DNA of 64,000 nt from Actinomadura rudentiformis. GTDB taxonomy: Bacteria > Actinomycetota > Actinomycetes > Streptosporangiales > Streptosporangiaceae. Shown in pieces: positions 33,255-41,681 of the stretch; the stretch's first letter is position 1, and each line of letters opens with the position of its first letter. The stretch covers positions 62,001 to 126,000 of the forward strand of contig NZ_WBMT01000009.1 of NCBI RefSeq assembly GCF_008923185.1, in the 5' to 3' direction. Position numbers and translations under genes: made by a program. The notes below the pieces were generated by a model, which saw only the letters and a list, made by a program, of their open reading frames with translations, was not told where the DNA came from and made no database searches.

Positions 33255-33510
33255 CCTCGCCGCCTACGCCACCGCCACCGACTGGGCCGACCTCGTCATC
33301 ACCACCCGAGGTCGCATCGCCTGGTGGCTCATCCTCACCGCCGCCGGCACCGGCGTCACCGGCATCCTCATCGGCTTCATCTGGGGCGACCGCGCAGGCA
33401 CCGCACGCGAACGCGACCGCCTCGAAACCGGCGGCTACGTCACCACACAGCCGGGTGCGCAAGTCAGCGACCAGCGCGGCTACGGCGCCACCGAAAAGAG
33501 AACGTCATGA
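33244..33510 (+). CDS. small single-pass membrane protein
   Basis: ATG 33244, AGGAGG upstream; 88 residues. One transmembrane helix at about 26-46 (WWLILTAAGTGVTGILIGFI) and a charged cytoplasmic tail. No family recognised. Confidence 0.65.
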   Translation: MLNDLAAYATATDWADLVITTRGRIAWWLILTAAGTGVTGILIGFIWGDRAGTARERDRLETGGYVTTQPGAQVSDQRGYGATEKRTS

Positions 33511-34316
33511 CCAAGACCAACTTCGCTCGCAGTGACCGCGACGAGCTACGCCACCTCCGGGAACTGCAGCAGGCCGCCCTTGAAGCCTGCGATGCCGACG
33601 CCCTGAGCACCCTCATCGGCCAGGTCGCCACCGGTTCAGCCGACCAGGCCGAGGTCGAGAAGCTGCGCGCTGCCGTTGGCGACCTCCTCCTTCGGGTCAA
33701 AAGCCTGCACGAGGACAACACGCGGCTGCGCGATCAGGCGTACCGCGACACCGTCACCAACCGCGAGTACTGCCGAAGCGTCGAGGAAGCCGCGCAAAGA
33801 CGCGCACGAGACCGAGCCCAGGACTTCGCCGTCCGCGCACTACAGGACCTGGTTCACCCGGTCAGGCAGCTCGCCGAGCGCTACCCCTCCGCACAGGCAG
33901 ACCGTGTACTGAGCAAGCTAGAGCGCGAGATCGACCCCGAATCGCCGCGCGCGGTGCTCGCCGACATGCAGGCCGCTCACCGCCGCCTGATGGCGGAGAA
34001 GAGGGCGCTGTGGAACACCCTGTTCCGGCACGGGCTGCTCAACGACCTGGATCCGGTGCGCCCGGAGAACCGTCAGGACGAAGCGCCCGCAGCGAAGCCG
34101 GCACGCATGTGGCCGCTGCGCGACGACAGCGCCAAACACCAGATCCGGCTCATCACCCCCGCGAACTCGCACGACATCGCCGTCACCTGCACGTGCATGC
34201 CCGCCGGGACCTGGTTGGACGCCGCACCCATCCTGCCTGCCGAACGGGCCATCGCCGCCTACCGCGAACACGTGAATGCCCGCGAGCCGGCGAAGGAGGT
34301 GGAGCGCGATGCCTAG
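33507..34316 (+). CDS. hypothetical early protein, 269 residues
   Basis: ATG 33507. Long helical N-terminal two thirds (DELRHLRELQQAALEACDAD, RDRAQDFAVRALQDLV), then a C-terminal segment with CTCMPAGTW and WLDAAPILPAERAIAAYREH. No recognised family. Confidence 0.65.
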   Translation: MTKTNFARSDRDELRHLRELQQAALEACDADALSTLIGQVATGSADQAEVEKLRAAVGDLLLRVKSLHEDNTRLRDQAYRDTVTNREYCRSVEEAAQRRARDRAQDFAVRALQDLVHPVRQLAERYPSAQADRVLSKLEREIDPESPRAVLADMQAAHRRLMAEKRALWNTLFRHGLLNDLDPVRPENRQDEAPAAKPARMWPLRDDSAKHQIRLITPANSHDIAVTCTCMPAGTWLDAAPILPAERAIAAYREHVNAREPAKEVERDA

Positions 34317-34614
34317 GTTCTTCTACGAAGTTCCGCTGTTCGGCGAGCCGGAAGTCGTCGCACCGCCCGCGCCCAAGCGCAAAACCGACCCGCTCAAAGT
34401 GAAGGTCACCTGGTCTCGGTACAGGCCGACCAACCCGGCGAAGTGCACCGATTGCATGGCCGTCCACGCGCAGACCGGCGGCAAGGGCCCGCACTCGCGC
34501 ATCGCCGTGTGGAAGCGCAAAGCGGGCGAGGACGTCGCGCTGCTGTGCTACCCGCACGCCCAGCAGCGGCGCGACGAGGACGGCCTGCCCAAGCTGAAGG
34601 GCGGCCAACGGTGA
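34309..34614 (+). CDS. small zinc-finger-like protein
   Basis: ATG 34309, GGAGGTGGAG upstream; 101 residues. CTDC and HAQ...H then CYPHAQQ give a C-x2-C ... C-x2-H pattern typical of a zinc fold that binds nucleic acid. It overlaps the next gene by 4 bp. Confidence 0.65.
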   Translation: MPRFFYEVPLFGEPEVVAPPAPKRKTDPLKVKVTWSRYRPTNPAKCTDCMAVHAQTGGKGPHSRIAVWKRKAGEDVALLCYPHAQQRRDEDGLPKLKGGQR

Positions 34615-35513
34615 CCACTCCAGCTCTTCGCATCCTCAGCCTCGGCGCCGGCGTGCAATCCACCGCCCTGTACCTCCTCGCCTGCGAGGGGAGGATCGGC
34701 AGGTTCGACGCCGCGATTTTCGCTGACACCGGCTGGGAGACAAGGGCCACGCAGACCCACCTCGCACGCCTCAAAGCGGTCGGCGGCGATATCCCAATCC
34801 ACGACGTCAGCCAAGGCAACATCCGCTCCGACGCCCTCGATCCGGACCGCGACTTTGTGTCGATGCCGGTCTTCTACATCACTGACGAGGGCCAGAGCGG
34901 AATGGGGCAGCGGCAGTGCACCAACAAGTACAAGCTGCGGCCGATCAAGCGAGAGGTGCGGCGACTACTCGGCTACCCACACCCCGCCCGCATTCCCGCG
35001 CACGTGTACGCCGACGTGGCCGTCGGCTTTTCCAAGGACGAGATCGGACGCGTCGGAGGATCCGGCCGCCGCTACCTCAACAACGTCCATCCGCTGCTGG
35101 ACCTGGACGGATCGGCGGACGGCGGTCAGGGCTGGACCCGCAAAGACTGCGAACGCTACCTGCGGTCACAGGGGTGGACCGAGGTGTCCAAGTCCGCATG
35201 CGTCGGATGCCCACTACATGGCCCAGCTCAGTGGCGCACCCTGCGCGATAACGATCCCGGGGGCTGGGCTGATGCCATCGCGTTTGACAAGGCGATCCGG
35301 CACGCCCGGCCCGGCCGGCCCGGCCGGCAGCAATTCCTGCACCGCAGTCTCCTGCCACTGGACGAGGCTCCCATCGATCGGGTTTCGCGTCGCGAGTGGC
35401 AGGACCGGCAAGTCGACCTTCTCGACGTTATCGCTGACGAAGCCGCCGAATCAGGAGATCTCGATGGCTGCGGCCCCTGGATGTGCCGATCCGGTCAGGC
35501 GGTGAGCCGATGA
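34611..35513 (+). CDS. PP-loop ATPase of the PAPS-reductase type
   Basis: GTG 34611; 300 residues. The modified P-loop LSLGAGVQSTALYLLA is at about 8-24, then IFADTGWET (substrate half of N-type ATP pyrophosphatases), GQRQCTNKYKLRPIKRE, and a Cys site SKSACVGCPLHG. Phage members of this family are related to PAPS reductases and to DndC of DNA phosphorothioation; the chemistry is adenylation of a substrate before sulfur or nucleophile transfer. It overlaps the C5 methyltransferase gene, so a role in DNA modification is plausible but not shown. Confidence 0.82.
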   Translation: MTTPALRILSLGAGVQSTALYLLACEGRIGRFDAAIFADTGWETRATQTHLARLKAVGGDIPIHDVSQGNIRSDALDPDRDFVSMPVFYITDEGQSGMGQRQCTNKYKLRPIKREVRRLLGYPHPARIPAHVYADVAVGFSKDEIGRVGGSGRRYLNNVHPLLDLDGSADGGQGWTRKDCERYLRSQGWTEVSKSACVGCPLHGPAQWRTLRDNDPGGWADAIAFDKAIRHARPGRPGRQQFLHRSLLPLDEAPIDRVSRREWQDRQVDLLDVIADEAAESGDLDGCGPWMCRSGQAVSR

Positions 35514-36685
35514 ACACCCACAGGCGCGCCGGGCTGAGCAACAGCTCCCCGGCGCCCGCCCCGCCCGCCGCACACCCGCCTGTGGCGGGCGGGGCAACCA
35601 TCCTGGAAGGCTTCGCCGGCGCCGGCGGCCTCAGTGAGGCACTCCGCATGCTCGGCCTCACCGGCTCTCTCGGCATCGAGATGAACAGCGACGCATGCGC
35701 CACCGCTGAAGCAGCCGGGCATCGACGCCTGCAAGCCGATATCCGCACGCTCAGACCCGATGACTTCCCAGACGCCACCGTCTGGATCTCGGGGCCTCCA
35801 TGCCAGACCTACACCCGCGGCGGCAAGCAGACCGGAGTGGCTGACCACGACAAGGTCATCGCGGGGATCGAAGCGATCAGCGACGGCAAGCCCCTGCCGA
35901 CCGACTACACCGACCCGCGGACTCCGCTCGTGCTGGAGACCATCCGGTTCGCCGTCGACCTGCCCAATCTGCGCGTCCTCATCGCCGAACAGGTCCCAGC
36001 CGTACGGGACATCTGGATCGAGATGTGCGCCGAGTTCGCGACCTTCCACCGGTGCGAATCGGTCAACGTCGTCACCGTCGCCGCCGACGACTTCGGCACC
36101 CCCACCCGCCGCGTCCGTGTCTTCCTCATCGCCACCCGCGACTACACGCCCGACCTCGCCCTGCTGCCGCACCGCGGTCGCTGGGAGAGCGGGCGATTCG
36201 CCGCGGGCATCACCGAGCACCAGGCCGCACCGAAGACCCGGTTCCCACGCCTGACGATGGCGAAGGTGCTCGGCTGGCCTGCCGGAGTGAAGGTCAACAC
36301 TCGCGGGGCCCGCAAGACCGCCGGCGGCAACCTCTTCTCCGCTGACGGGCCTGCCCCCGCGCTGACGCAGAGCACCCGGTCCTGGTACCGCACCGACCTG
36401 GGGCCGGTCGACGGCCGTCTCACGCCCGCACAAGGCGCCCTCTTGCAGGGCTTCCCACCTGACTATCCGTGGCAGGGCAGTCGCACCAGCCAGTTCCAGC
36501 GCATCGCCGACACCGTGAGCCCACTCATGGGCGCCGCCGTCATTGGCGCAACGCTCGGCCTGCCTTGGCAGAGCGCCATCTGGTCGCGACTCAACGAGTT
36601 GTACGGCGTCCGTTTCCCGATCTCGACGACCGGTGTCCAACTCGACCTCTTCGACGAAACCGACTCCTTGGAGGAGGTGGCATGA
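35510..36685 (+). CDS. DNA (cytosine-5) methyltransferase
   Basis: ATG 35510; 391 residues. Motif I FAGAGGLSEAL (about 34), motif IV GPPCQTYTRGG with the catalytic Cys (about 96), motif VI EQVPAV (usually ENV), motif VIII TPTRRVRVFLIA, and motif X near the end (RIADTVSPLMGAAVIG). A target-recognition region lies between VIII and X. No restriction endonuclease is next to it, so it is probably an orphan phage methylase protecting phage DNA from host enzymes. Asn-to-Gln in motif VI is a small departure. Confidence 0.9.
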   Translation: MNTHRRAGLSNSSPAPAPPAAHPPVAGGATILEGFAGAGGLSEALRMLGLTGSLGIEMNSDACATAEAAGHRRLQADIRTLRPDDFPDATVWISGPPCQTYTRGGKQTGVADHDKVIAGIEAISDGKPLPTDYTDPRTPLVLETIRFAVDLPNLRVLIAEQVPAVRDIWIEMCAEFATFHRCESVNVVTVAADDFGTPTRRVRVFLIATRDYTPDLALLPHRGRWESGRFAAGITEHQAAPKTRFPRLTMAKVLGWPAGVKVNTRGARKTAGGNLFSADGPAPALTQSTRSWYRTDLGPVDGRLTPAQGALLQGFPPDYPWQGSRTSQFQRIADTVSPLMGAAVIGATLGLPWQSAIWSRLNELYGVRFPISTTGVQLDLFDETDSLEEVA

Positions 36686-37002
36686 CACCGCATATGACCA
36701 GCGTCAACCTGGAGCAGATCGCCGTCAGCCTGCAAGGCGACTTCGAGCTCCTCATCACCCACCGCGACGCCGACTACGCGCTCGCCTGGGTTCGCTCCGA
36801 GCCGGCCGCAGCAGGTGGATACAACCTGTGGGCCAGCGCCGACACCGACGACGTCCGCTACGGCCACGACATCGCGCGCGAACTCGCCCGGCAAATCTGC
36901 GGTGAAGACGAGCTCGCCGCAGGCGGATTCGTCATCCAGGTCTGCGACCACGAGAACGCCCTCGCCGAGATCGCCTTGCAGGTGAACGAGGTGACGGCGT
37001 GA
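36682..37002 (+). CDS. hypothetical early protein
   Basis: ATG 36682 after GGAGGAGGTGG; 106 residues. Alpha/beta, acidic (HRDADYALAWVRSEPAAAGG). Coupled to the methyltransferase upstream and to the next gene. No family recognised. Confidence 0.66.
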   Translation: MTPHMTSVNLEQIAVSLQGDFELLITHRDADYALAWVRSEPAAAGGYNLWASADTDDVRYGHDIARELARQICGEDELAAGGFVIQVCDHENALAEIALQVNEVTA

Positions 37003-37199
37003 CGACCAGCACAGCAGCACCGACGCTGCAGGGTCTGCCCGCGCTGCTGGCCACGGCTGAAAGCCGCGCCAGCTGGGCTGCCTACCTTGACCGGCTCGAA
37101 GCGGCTGGCTACGGCAGCAAGAAGGACGAGGCCATGCGCGACTACATCGACTCGTCTCGCCGACGGCTCGCCGCCTGTAACCGGGGAGACGGATCATGA
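36999..37199 (+). CDS. small helical hypothetical protein
   Basis: GTG 36999; 66 residues, with SWAAYLDRLEAAGYGSKKDE followed by a basic helix. 4-bp overlaps on both sides. No family recognised. Confidence 0.6.
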   Translation: MTTSTAAPTLQGLPALLATAESRASWAAYLDRLEAAGYGSKKDEAMRDYIDSSRRRLAACNRGDGS

Positions 37200-37753
37200 C
37201 GCCGCAGGTCATGGGCATCGACCTCGCCGCCGCCTGCAGCGGAATCGCCATGCCCCGCGGCACCACCCACGTCATCCGCGAACCCAAAGCGCGCGGCAAG
37301 AAACGCTGCCTGCTCGACGACCTCGACCGCATCGACCACGTCGAAGAACACGTCGCCGGCCTGCTCGCGCACTACGCGGTCGACCTGGCCGTCATCGAGG
37401 ACTACGCGGCCGGCATCAAGTCGGCCGCGGCGCACCGGCTCGCCGAGATCGGTGGTGTCGTCCGCCTCGCCTGCCACCGCGCCGGAGTCCCCATCGCCCT
37501 CGTCAACGTCATGCACCTGAAGATCTACGCCACCGGCAACGGTCACGCCGAGAAACGCGACATGGCGATCGCCGCCTACAAGCGCTGGAACTCCGCAGAG
37601 TTCGCCACCGACGACGAATGCGACGCCGCGTGGCTGCGCTCCATGGGCATGCGGCGCCTCGGCCACCCGCTCGAAGACCTCCCGCAGACGCATCTCGCGG
37701 CGATGGGGAAAGTGGCGTGGCCTGAGGTCGCGGAGCGGGAGGCGCCGTGCTGA
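37196..37753 (+). CDS. RuvC-like Holliday junction resolvase
   Basis: ATG 37196; 185 residues. The RNase H-like fold shows its acidic residues: GIDLAAACSGIA at the start (first Asp), LAVIEDYAAG (Glu) at about 65 and ATDDECDAAWL (Asp) near 145. Phage RuvC homologues cut branched DNA during recombination or before packaging. It ends the first block of the early operon; a leftward gene follows. Confidence 0.8.
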   Translation: MTPQVMGIDLAAACSGIAMPRGTTHVIREPKARGKKRCLLDDLDRIDHVEEHVAGLLAHYAVDLAVIEDYAAGIKSAAAHRLAEIGGVVRLACHRAGVPIALVNVMHLKIYATGNGHAEKRDMAIAAYKRWNSAEFATDDECDAAWLRSMGMRRLGHPLEDLPQTHLAAMGKVAWPEVAEREAPC

Positions 37754-37767
37754 CCGGGGCTCGGATG

Positions 37768-37995
37768 TCAGGACTTGGGGGCGTCGTCGGGACTTCTCCT
37801 GGCGGCGAGCACCTTGTCGTACTCCTCTGGCGTCACGAGGTAAATGCGGCGGCGGCCTCGGACCGTCAGCGCGCTCACCACCCCTTCCTCCCGAGCCTGC
37901 TCAATGAGCCGAGTGAGCATCGGGCGGGCGATGGTCAACGGCACTTCCTGCACGCCGTCCTCAGCGATCACCGGTTCCTGATCAATGGCAGCCAT
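37768..37995 (-). CDS. Phd/YefM-like antitoxin-type DNA-binding protein, isolated
   Basis: ATG 37995; 75 residues, leftward in a rightward operon. The layout (PLTIARPMLTRLIEQAREEG, VVSALTVRGRRRIYLVTPEE) matches the N-terminal DNA-binding fold of Phd/YefM antitoxins: two beta-strands and a helix that end near YDKVL. No toxin gene adjoins it on either side. A longer upstream frame is not supported. It probably controls the divergent promoter region at 38000-38130. Confidence 0.7.
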   Translation of the reverse strand: MAAIDQEPVIAEDGVQEVPLTIARPMLTRLIEQAREEGVVSALTVRGRRRIYLVTPEEYDKVLAARRSPDDAPKS

Positions 37996-38013
37996 GGAAA
38001 GAGTGTAAGACAA

Positions 38014-38053
38014 CACCAATCTGGTGACTATTGCCAAAGTTGTAAGATTGGTG
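38014..38053. promoter_or_regulatory. inverted 9-bp operator between antitoxin-like gene and rightward operon
   Basis: CACCAATCT (38014-38022) and AGATTGGTG (38045-38053) are exact inverse complements 22 bp apart. The stretch is A+T-rich for this genome and lies just upstream of the leftward ATG at 37995, with TTGGCA on that strand. It is a likely binding site of the antitoxin-like protein and carries divergent promoters. Confidence 0.6.
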
Positions 38054-38133
38054 AGACGCTGAGTACAGCGATGCCGCTTCTCCAGGGCTCGCCTGACGGC
38101 CTTGACCAGCACATCAGCAACTGGAGGCGTGCC

Positions 38134-38361
38134 ATGCGCCGCAAGATTTGCGTCCACGTCGAGCACTACCGGCCCAACGACGAGACCGACTACTACGACC
38201 TGCCCGACAACTGGGACGACAAGACGCCCGAGGAGCGCAGGGCTGAGCTCGATGAGATGGCCAGGGATGCCCTGTTCGAGGCGGCCGGATCTAGCGCCTT
38301 CGTCGTCGAGGTCGACGAAAACGGCCGCGAGATCCGCGTCTTGAACGAGGACGAGTCATGA
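38134..38361 (+). CDS. hypothetical acidic protein
   Basis: ATG 38134 with GGAGG 8 nt upstream; 75 residues, very acidic (NDETDYYDLPDNWDDKTPEE). First gene after the divergent region. No family recognised. Confidence 0.65.
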   Translation: MRRKICVHVEHYRPNDETDYYDLPDNWDDKTPEERRAELDEMARDALFEAAGSSAFVVEVDENGREIRVLNEDES

Positions 38362-38624
38362 AGGCCATCACCGACTTCCTCGCCTTCGCCGACCACGGCG
38401 CCGGCTGCCACAAGTGGTACGCCCGCACCGCCACCGGCGAGATCGCCTACTCCGACACTCAAGGCCTCTACCAGTGGCATGACGGCCAGCGCATCGACTA
38501 CTCCGGCGGCGACCGCCAGTGCTCCTCCGACGAGCACATGCACACGCTCGGCATCGGAGGCCCGCAACCCCACCCGATCCGCCTCGGCCTGCTCGCCGCC
38601 GTCAGCCCCGCAAGGAGGAACTGA
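38358..38624 (+). CDS. hypothetical protein
   Basis: ATG 38358, overlapping the previous stop; 88 residues, His/Trp-rich (HGAGCHKWYARTATGEIAYS). No family recognised. Confidence 0.6.
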   Translation: MKAITDFLAFADHGAGCHKWYARTATGEIAYSDTQGLYQWHDGQRIDYSGGDRQCSSDEHMHTLGIGGPQPHPIRLGLLAAVSPARRN

Positions 38625-38920
38625 TGGCGGCGATCACCCGGATCGAGGACTGGGACGGTAGCGGCAACCTCTTCGTCCCCGGCACCGACCCAGCGCAGAT
38701 TCTTCGCGACGCACAAGGTGCGATCGACGTAGACGAGATCGTGCTGACCCGAGCCGACGAGATCGCAATCGAGTGGTTCCGGGTCAACCCCTGCCACGCC
38801 AACAACTGCTACGACGGCGGCCATCACAACGGCCACTGGACTCGCACGAGCGGGCAGACGCGTGGAGGGTTCCGGGGCGCCTTGCTCGTCACCGGCTACC
38901 GGGACGAGGTGGAGCGATGA
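38624..38920 (+). CDS. hypothetical protein
   Basis: ATG 38624 with AAGGAGG upstream; 98 residues, with an aromatic His/Cys patch (CHANNCYDGGHHNGHW) that could bind a metal. Coupled on both sides. Confidence 0.62.
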   Translation: MAAITRIEDWDGSGNLFVPGTDPAQILRDAQGAIDVDEIVLTRADEIAIEWFRVNPCHANNCYDGGHHNGHWTRTSGQTRGGFRGALLVTGYRDEVER

Positions 38921-39183
38921 GCGCCGAGCCCTGCGTCCACTACAGCGCAGCCCGCAAACGGCACTGCGGACACACCCCGACGAACCTGTTCATTCAAGGG
39001 CGCCGCTGCAGCCAGCACACCCCATGCGCCCTGGCGGGCATGCCGGAACCCAGCCCTGCACCGGTCCTGCCGACCACCGTCCCGCGCAGCGACATCGCGC
39101 GCCCCTACGGCTGGCAGGCCGTGATGTTCATCCACGCGTGGAACGAGAGCGCCCGCCAACGGGCCGGAAAGCGGAGTGCCTGA
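38917..39183 (+). CDS. small Cys-rich hypothetical protein
   Basis: ATG 38917, GGAGG upstream; 88 residues. Cys/His spacing (CVHYSAARKRHCGHTP ... CSQHTPC) suggests a zinc site; the C-terminus is a helix (WQAVMFIHAWNESARQRAG). No family recognised. Confidence 0.62.
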   Translation: MSAEPCVHYSAARKRHCGHTPTNLFIQGRRCSQHTPCALAGMPEPSPAPVLPTTVPRSDIARPYGWQAVMFIHAWNESARQRAGKRSA

Positions 39184-39479
39184 TGCAGTCCGACATGCCG
39201 CACAACGAGGTCCCCGACGACCTCATCCAGCACGCATCACAGGGCGGGATGGGCGTTGAACTTCGGGCCGCCCTCGCCCGCGTCATTCCCAAGATCCGTC
39301 ACCGCGAACGACAGACCATCGCCTCCCAGATCGTCGAAACGCGAGCCCGCTGGGACGAGGACGAGGAAGCGGCAGGACCAGGTCGATGTGACGCTGCCGA
39401 CGAGCACCACTGTCACCAGGTCGGCGGCAGCAAAGCGTTCGACGAGGCACTCCGCATCGTTCGGGGCGACGGCCAATGA
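39183..39479 (+). CDS. hypothetical protein
   Basis: ATG 39183; 98 residues. Helical, with RERQTIASQIVETRARWDED and a CDAADEHHCHQ patch. It overlaps the nuclease gene by 4 bp. Confidence 0.62.
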   Translation: MQSDMPHNEVPDDLIQHASQGGMGVELRAALARVIPKIRHRERQTIASQIVETRARWDEDEEAAGPGRCDAADEHHCHQVGGSKAFDEALRIVRGDGQ

Positions 39480-40309
39480 CCGACCTGCATACCGAACTCC
39501 TCGGCGTCGTCGAAAACGCCATCACCAACCACCCGCGATCCCTGCAGACGCGCATCGGGCCCAGCGAGATCGGCCACCCCTGCGCCCGGCGCCTCGCCTA
39601 CAAACTCGCCGGCGCCCCCGAAGTCAACAGTCGCGGCGTCCCGTGGAAGCCCACAGTCGGAACCGCCGTCCACACATGGATGGACGAGACGTTCACCAAG
39701 GCCAACGAGGCGCTGCCCGGCTACGACCAGGGTGACATCCGGTACTGGACCGAGGTGCGCGTCGACGTCGGCGAGATCCTCGGCCAATCCATCACCGGGT
39801 CCTGCGACCTGCGCATCGGAGACACCGTCATCGACTACAAGATCGTCGGAGACGAGCAGCTCCGCAAGTACAAGAAGCACGGCCCCGGCGACCAGTACCG
39901 CATCCAGGCACACCTGTACGGACGCGGCTGGACCCGCTCCTACATCGGCGGCTGGGACCACGGCTACGAAAGCCGCAACGGCGTCCCCATTCGCACCGTC
40001 GGCGTCTGGTTCCTGCCCCGCAACCAGGAACTCCGCCAGAACTACCTGTGGACCGAGCCCTACGACGAGCAGATCGCCATCGACGCCCTCACCCGCGTCG
40101 AAGGCATCGCCAAACTCACCACCGCGCTCGGCACCAAGGCCGCCGCACTGCTCCCCAAAGCCGAGTCCTACTGCCGATACTGCCCGTTCTTCAAACCCGG
40201 CTCGGACAACCCGGCCGACGGCTGCGACGGCGTCATCGAACCCGTCGACCCGGCGAAGGCCTTCGCAGGCCTCATCGCCCCCACGACCCCGCAACAAGTC
40301 AACGCGTGA
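39476..40309 (+). CDS. RecB/Cas4-like PD-(D/E)XK nuclease
   Basis: ATG 39476; 277 residues. Catalytic core: GSCDLRIGDTVIDYKIVG (Asp and DxK) followed by QYRIQAHLYGRG. Cys residues early (HPCARRLAYK) and late (CRYCPFF, CDG) are spaced like the iron-sulfur cluster of Cas4/AddB-type nucleases. The likely role is 5'-3' resection in phage recombination or replication, working with the possible ssDNA-binding protein encoded 34 bp downstream. Confidence 0.82.
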   Translation: MTDLHTELLGVVENAITNHPRSLQTRIGPSEIGHPCARRLAYKLAGAPEVNSRGVPWKPTVGTAVHTWMDETFTKANEALPGYDQGDIRYWTEVRVDVGEILGQSITGSCDLRIGDTVIDYKIVGDEQLRKYKKHGPGDQYRIQAHLYGRGWTRSYIGGWDHGYESRNGVPIRTVGVWFLPRNQELRQNYLWTEPYDEQIAIDALTRVEGIAKLTTALGTKAAALLPKAESYCRYCPFFKPGSDNPADGCDGVIEPVDPAKAFAGLIAPTTPQQVNA

Positions 40310-40343
40310 CCAGCACGCAACCAGCAAAGGAGCACCACAGCAC

Positions 40344-41111
40344 ATGACCACACCCGACCAGTTCCTCATGAGCGGAGGCGTCACCTCCGCCAAATTCCCC
40401 GCCGTCGGCACCACCGTCACCGGCACCATCACCACCGAGCCCGAGGTCCGGCAACAGACCGACATCCAGACCGGCACGCCGAAGACCTGGGGCGACGGCA
40501 GCCCCCGCATGCAGCTCGTCGTCATCCTCGCCACCAGCGAACGCGACCCCGAAATCCCCGACGACGATGGCGAGCGCGCCGTCTACATCAAGGCCAACAT
40601 GCAGAAGGCCGTCCGCGACGCCGTCCGCAAGGCCGGCGCCAACGGGCTCGCCGTCGGCGGCACCCTATCCATCACCTACTCCGGCGACGGACAGGCCAAG
40701 GGCGCGGGATTCAACCCCCCGAAGCTGTTCACCGCCGCCTACCAGCCGCCCGCGAACGCCGCCGCCAACGAGTTCCTCAACGGCAACGGCCAGCAGGCGA
40801 CTCCGAATGGTCAGCCCGACCCGTGGGGCCAGCCGCAAGGAGCGCCGCCGCAGTTCGCCCAGCCCGCCCCGCAGGCGGTGCCCCAGGCGGTTCCGGCGCC
40901 CGCTCCGATGCCGGTGCAGCCGGTCGCTCAGGCGGCGCCTCAGGCCGCCGCGCAGCAGACGCCGCTCACGCAGGCCATGGCGGCGGAGGTCGGCCAGATC
41001 GGCAACGTCACGACCCAGGCGCCGCCGCCCGGCGTCAGCGCCGAAGCGATGGCCGCGCTGCAGTCGCTCAGCCCCGAGCAGCGCGCCGCACTCGGCATCC
41101 CCACCCAATAG
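40344..41111 (+). CDS. possible ssDNA-binding/recombination accessory protein
   Basis: ATG 40344, AAAGGAG upstream; 255 residues. Residues 1-135 look like an OB-type beta barrel (VGTTVTGTITTEPEVRQQTD, LVVILATSERD, GGTLSITYSGDG). Residues 140-225 are a Pro/Gln/Ala-rich linker and the C-terminus is a short helix, as in many single-strand-binding proteins. The assignment rests on this layout and on the adjoining nuclease. Confidence 0.6.
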   Translation: MTTPDQFLMSGGVTSAKFPAVGTTVTGTITTEPEVRQQTDIQTGTPKTWGDGSPRMQLVVILATSERDPEIPDDDGERAVYIKANMQKAVRDAVRKAGANGLAVGGTLSITYSGDGQAKGAGFNPPKLFTAAYQPPANAAANEFLNGNGQQATPNGQPDPWGQPQGAPPQFAQPAPQAVPQAVPAPAPMPVQPVAQAAPQAAAQQTPLTQAMAAEVGQIGNVTTQAPPPGVSAEAMAALQSLSPEQRAALGIPTQ

Positions 41112-41120
41112 TCGCCGAGA

Positions 41121-41150
41121 CCGGGGCCGCCGGGATGAGGGCGGCCCCGG
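41121..41150 (+). terminator. hairpin after the ssDNA-binding candidate
   Basis: Perfect 11-bp stem (41121-41131 with 41140-41150) and an 8-nt loop in the 66-bp gap before the next gene. No T run; it may attenuate rather than end transcription. Confidence 0.55.
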
Positions 41151-41177
41151 CCCGCATCAACCCGAGACAAGGATCCC

Positions 41178-41681
41178 ATGAACATCGAAGTCAACGTCAA
41201 CGACATCACCCTCGATTCGGTCATCGACGGCGACGACGAGGGCGCCGTCCGCCTGCGCGAGATCATCGGCGTCAAGCTCGCTCACCAGATCATCGGCAGT
41301 GACGCCTGGCCGACCTTGAGCAAGCGCATCACCGACATCCGCGACGAAGAGATCCGCAAGCTCGTCCTGCCCGCTATCACCAAGGCGTTCGAAAGCCCCC
41401 TCCAGAAGACCAACAACTGGGGCGACCCGGTCGGCGAACCCGTCACCCTGCGCGACGTCATCGTCCAAGAGGCCCGCAAGATCCTCAACGGAACGAGGGA
41501 CCGCTACGACGCCAGGACCGAACCGCTCGGCCGCAAGCTCATCCGGGAGATGGTCGAGCGCGAGATACGCAAGGAACTCGCCAACGCCATCAACGCCGAG
41601 CGCGAGAAGGTCGTCGCCGCCGTCAGAGCCCAGGCCGCCGACCTCATCGCTAAAGCCGTCGCACAGGGGGTCGGTGCCTGA
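41178..41681 (+). CDS. helical hypothetical protein
   Basis: ATG 41178, AAGGA upstream; 167 residues. Almost entirely helical, with many charged residues (EPLGRKLIREMVEREIRKEL). No recognised motif. Its TGA shares a base with the next ATG. Confidence 0.66.
   Translation: MNIEVNVNDITLDSVIDGDDEGAVRLREIIGVKLAHQIIGSDAWPTLSKRITDIRDEEIRKLVLPAITKAFESPLQKTNNWGDPVGEPVTLRDVIVQEARKILNGTRDRYDARTEPLGRKLIREMVEREIRKELANAINAEREKVVAAVRAQAADLIAKAVAQGVGA

Noticed and set aside
35495..36688. 397-codon leftward frame
   Set aside because: Antisense to the C5 methyltransferase, whose motifs I, IV, VI, VIII and X are all readable.
39732..40340. Alternative long frame starting at 39732
   Set aside because: Its first part is an out-of-frame reading of the nuclease gene (Ser/Thr/Arg-rich); only the part from 40344 is coding.
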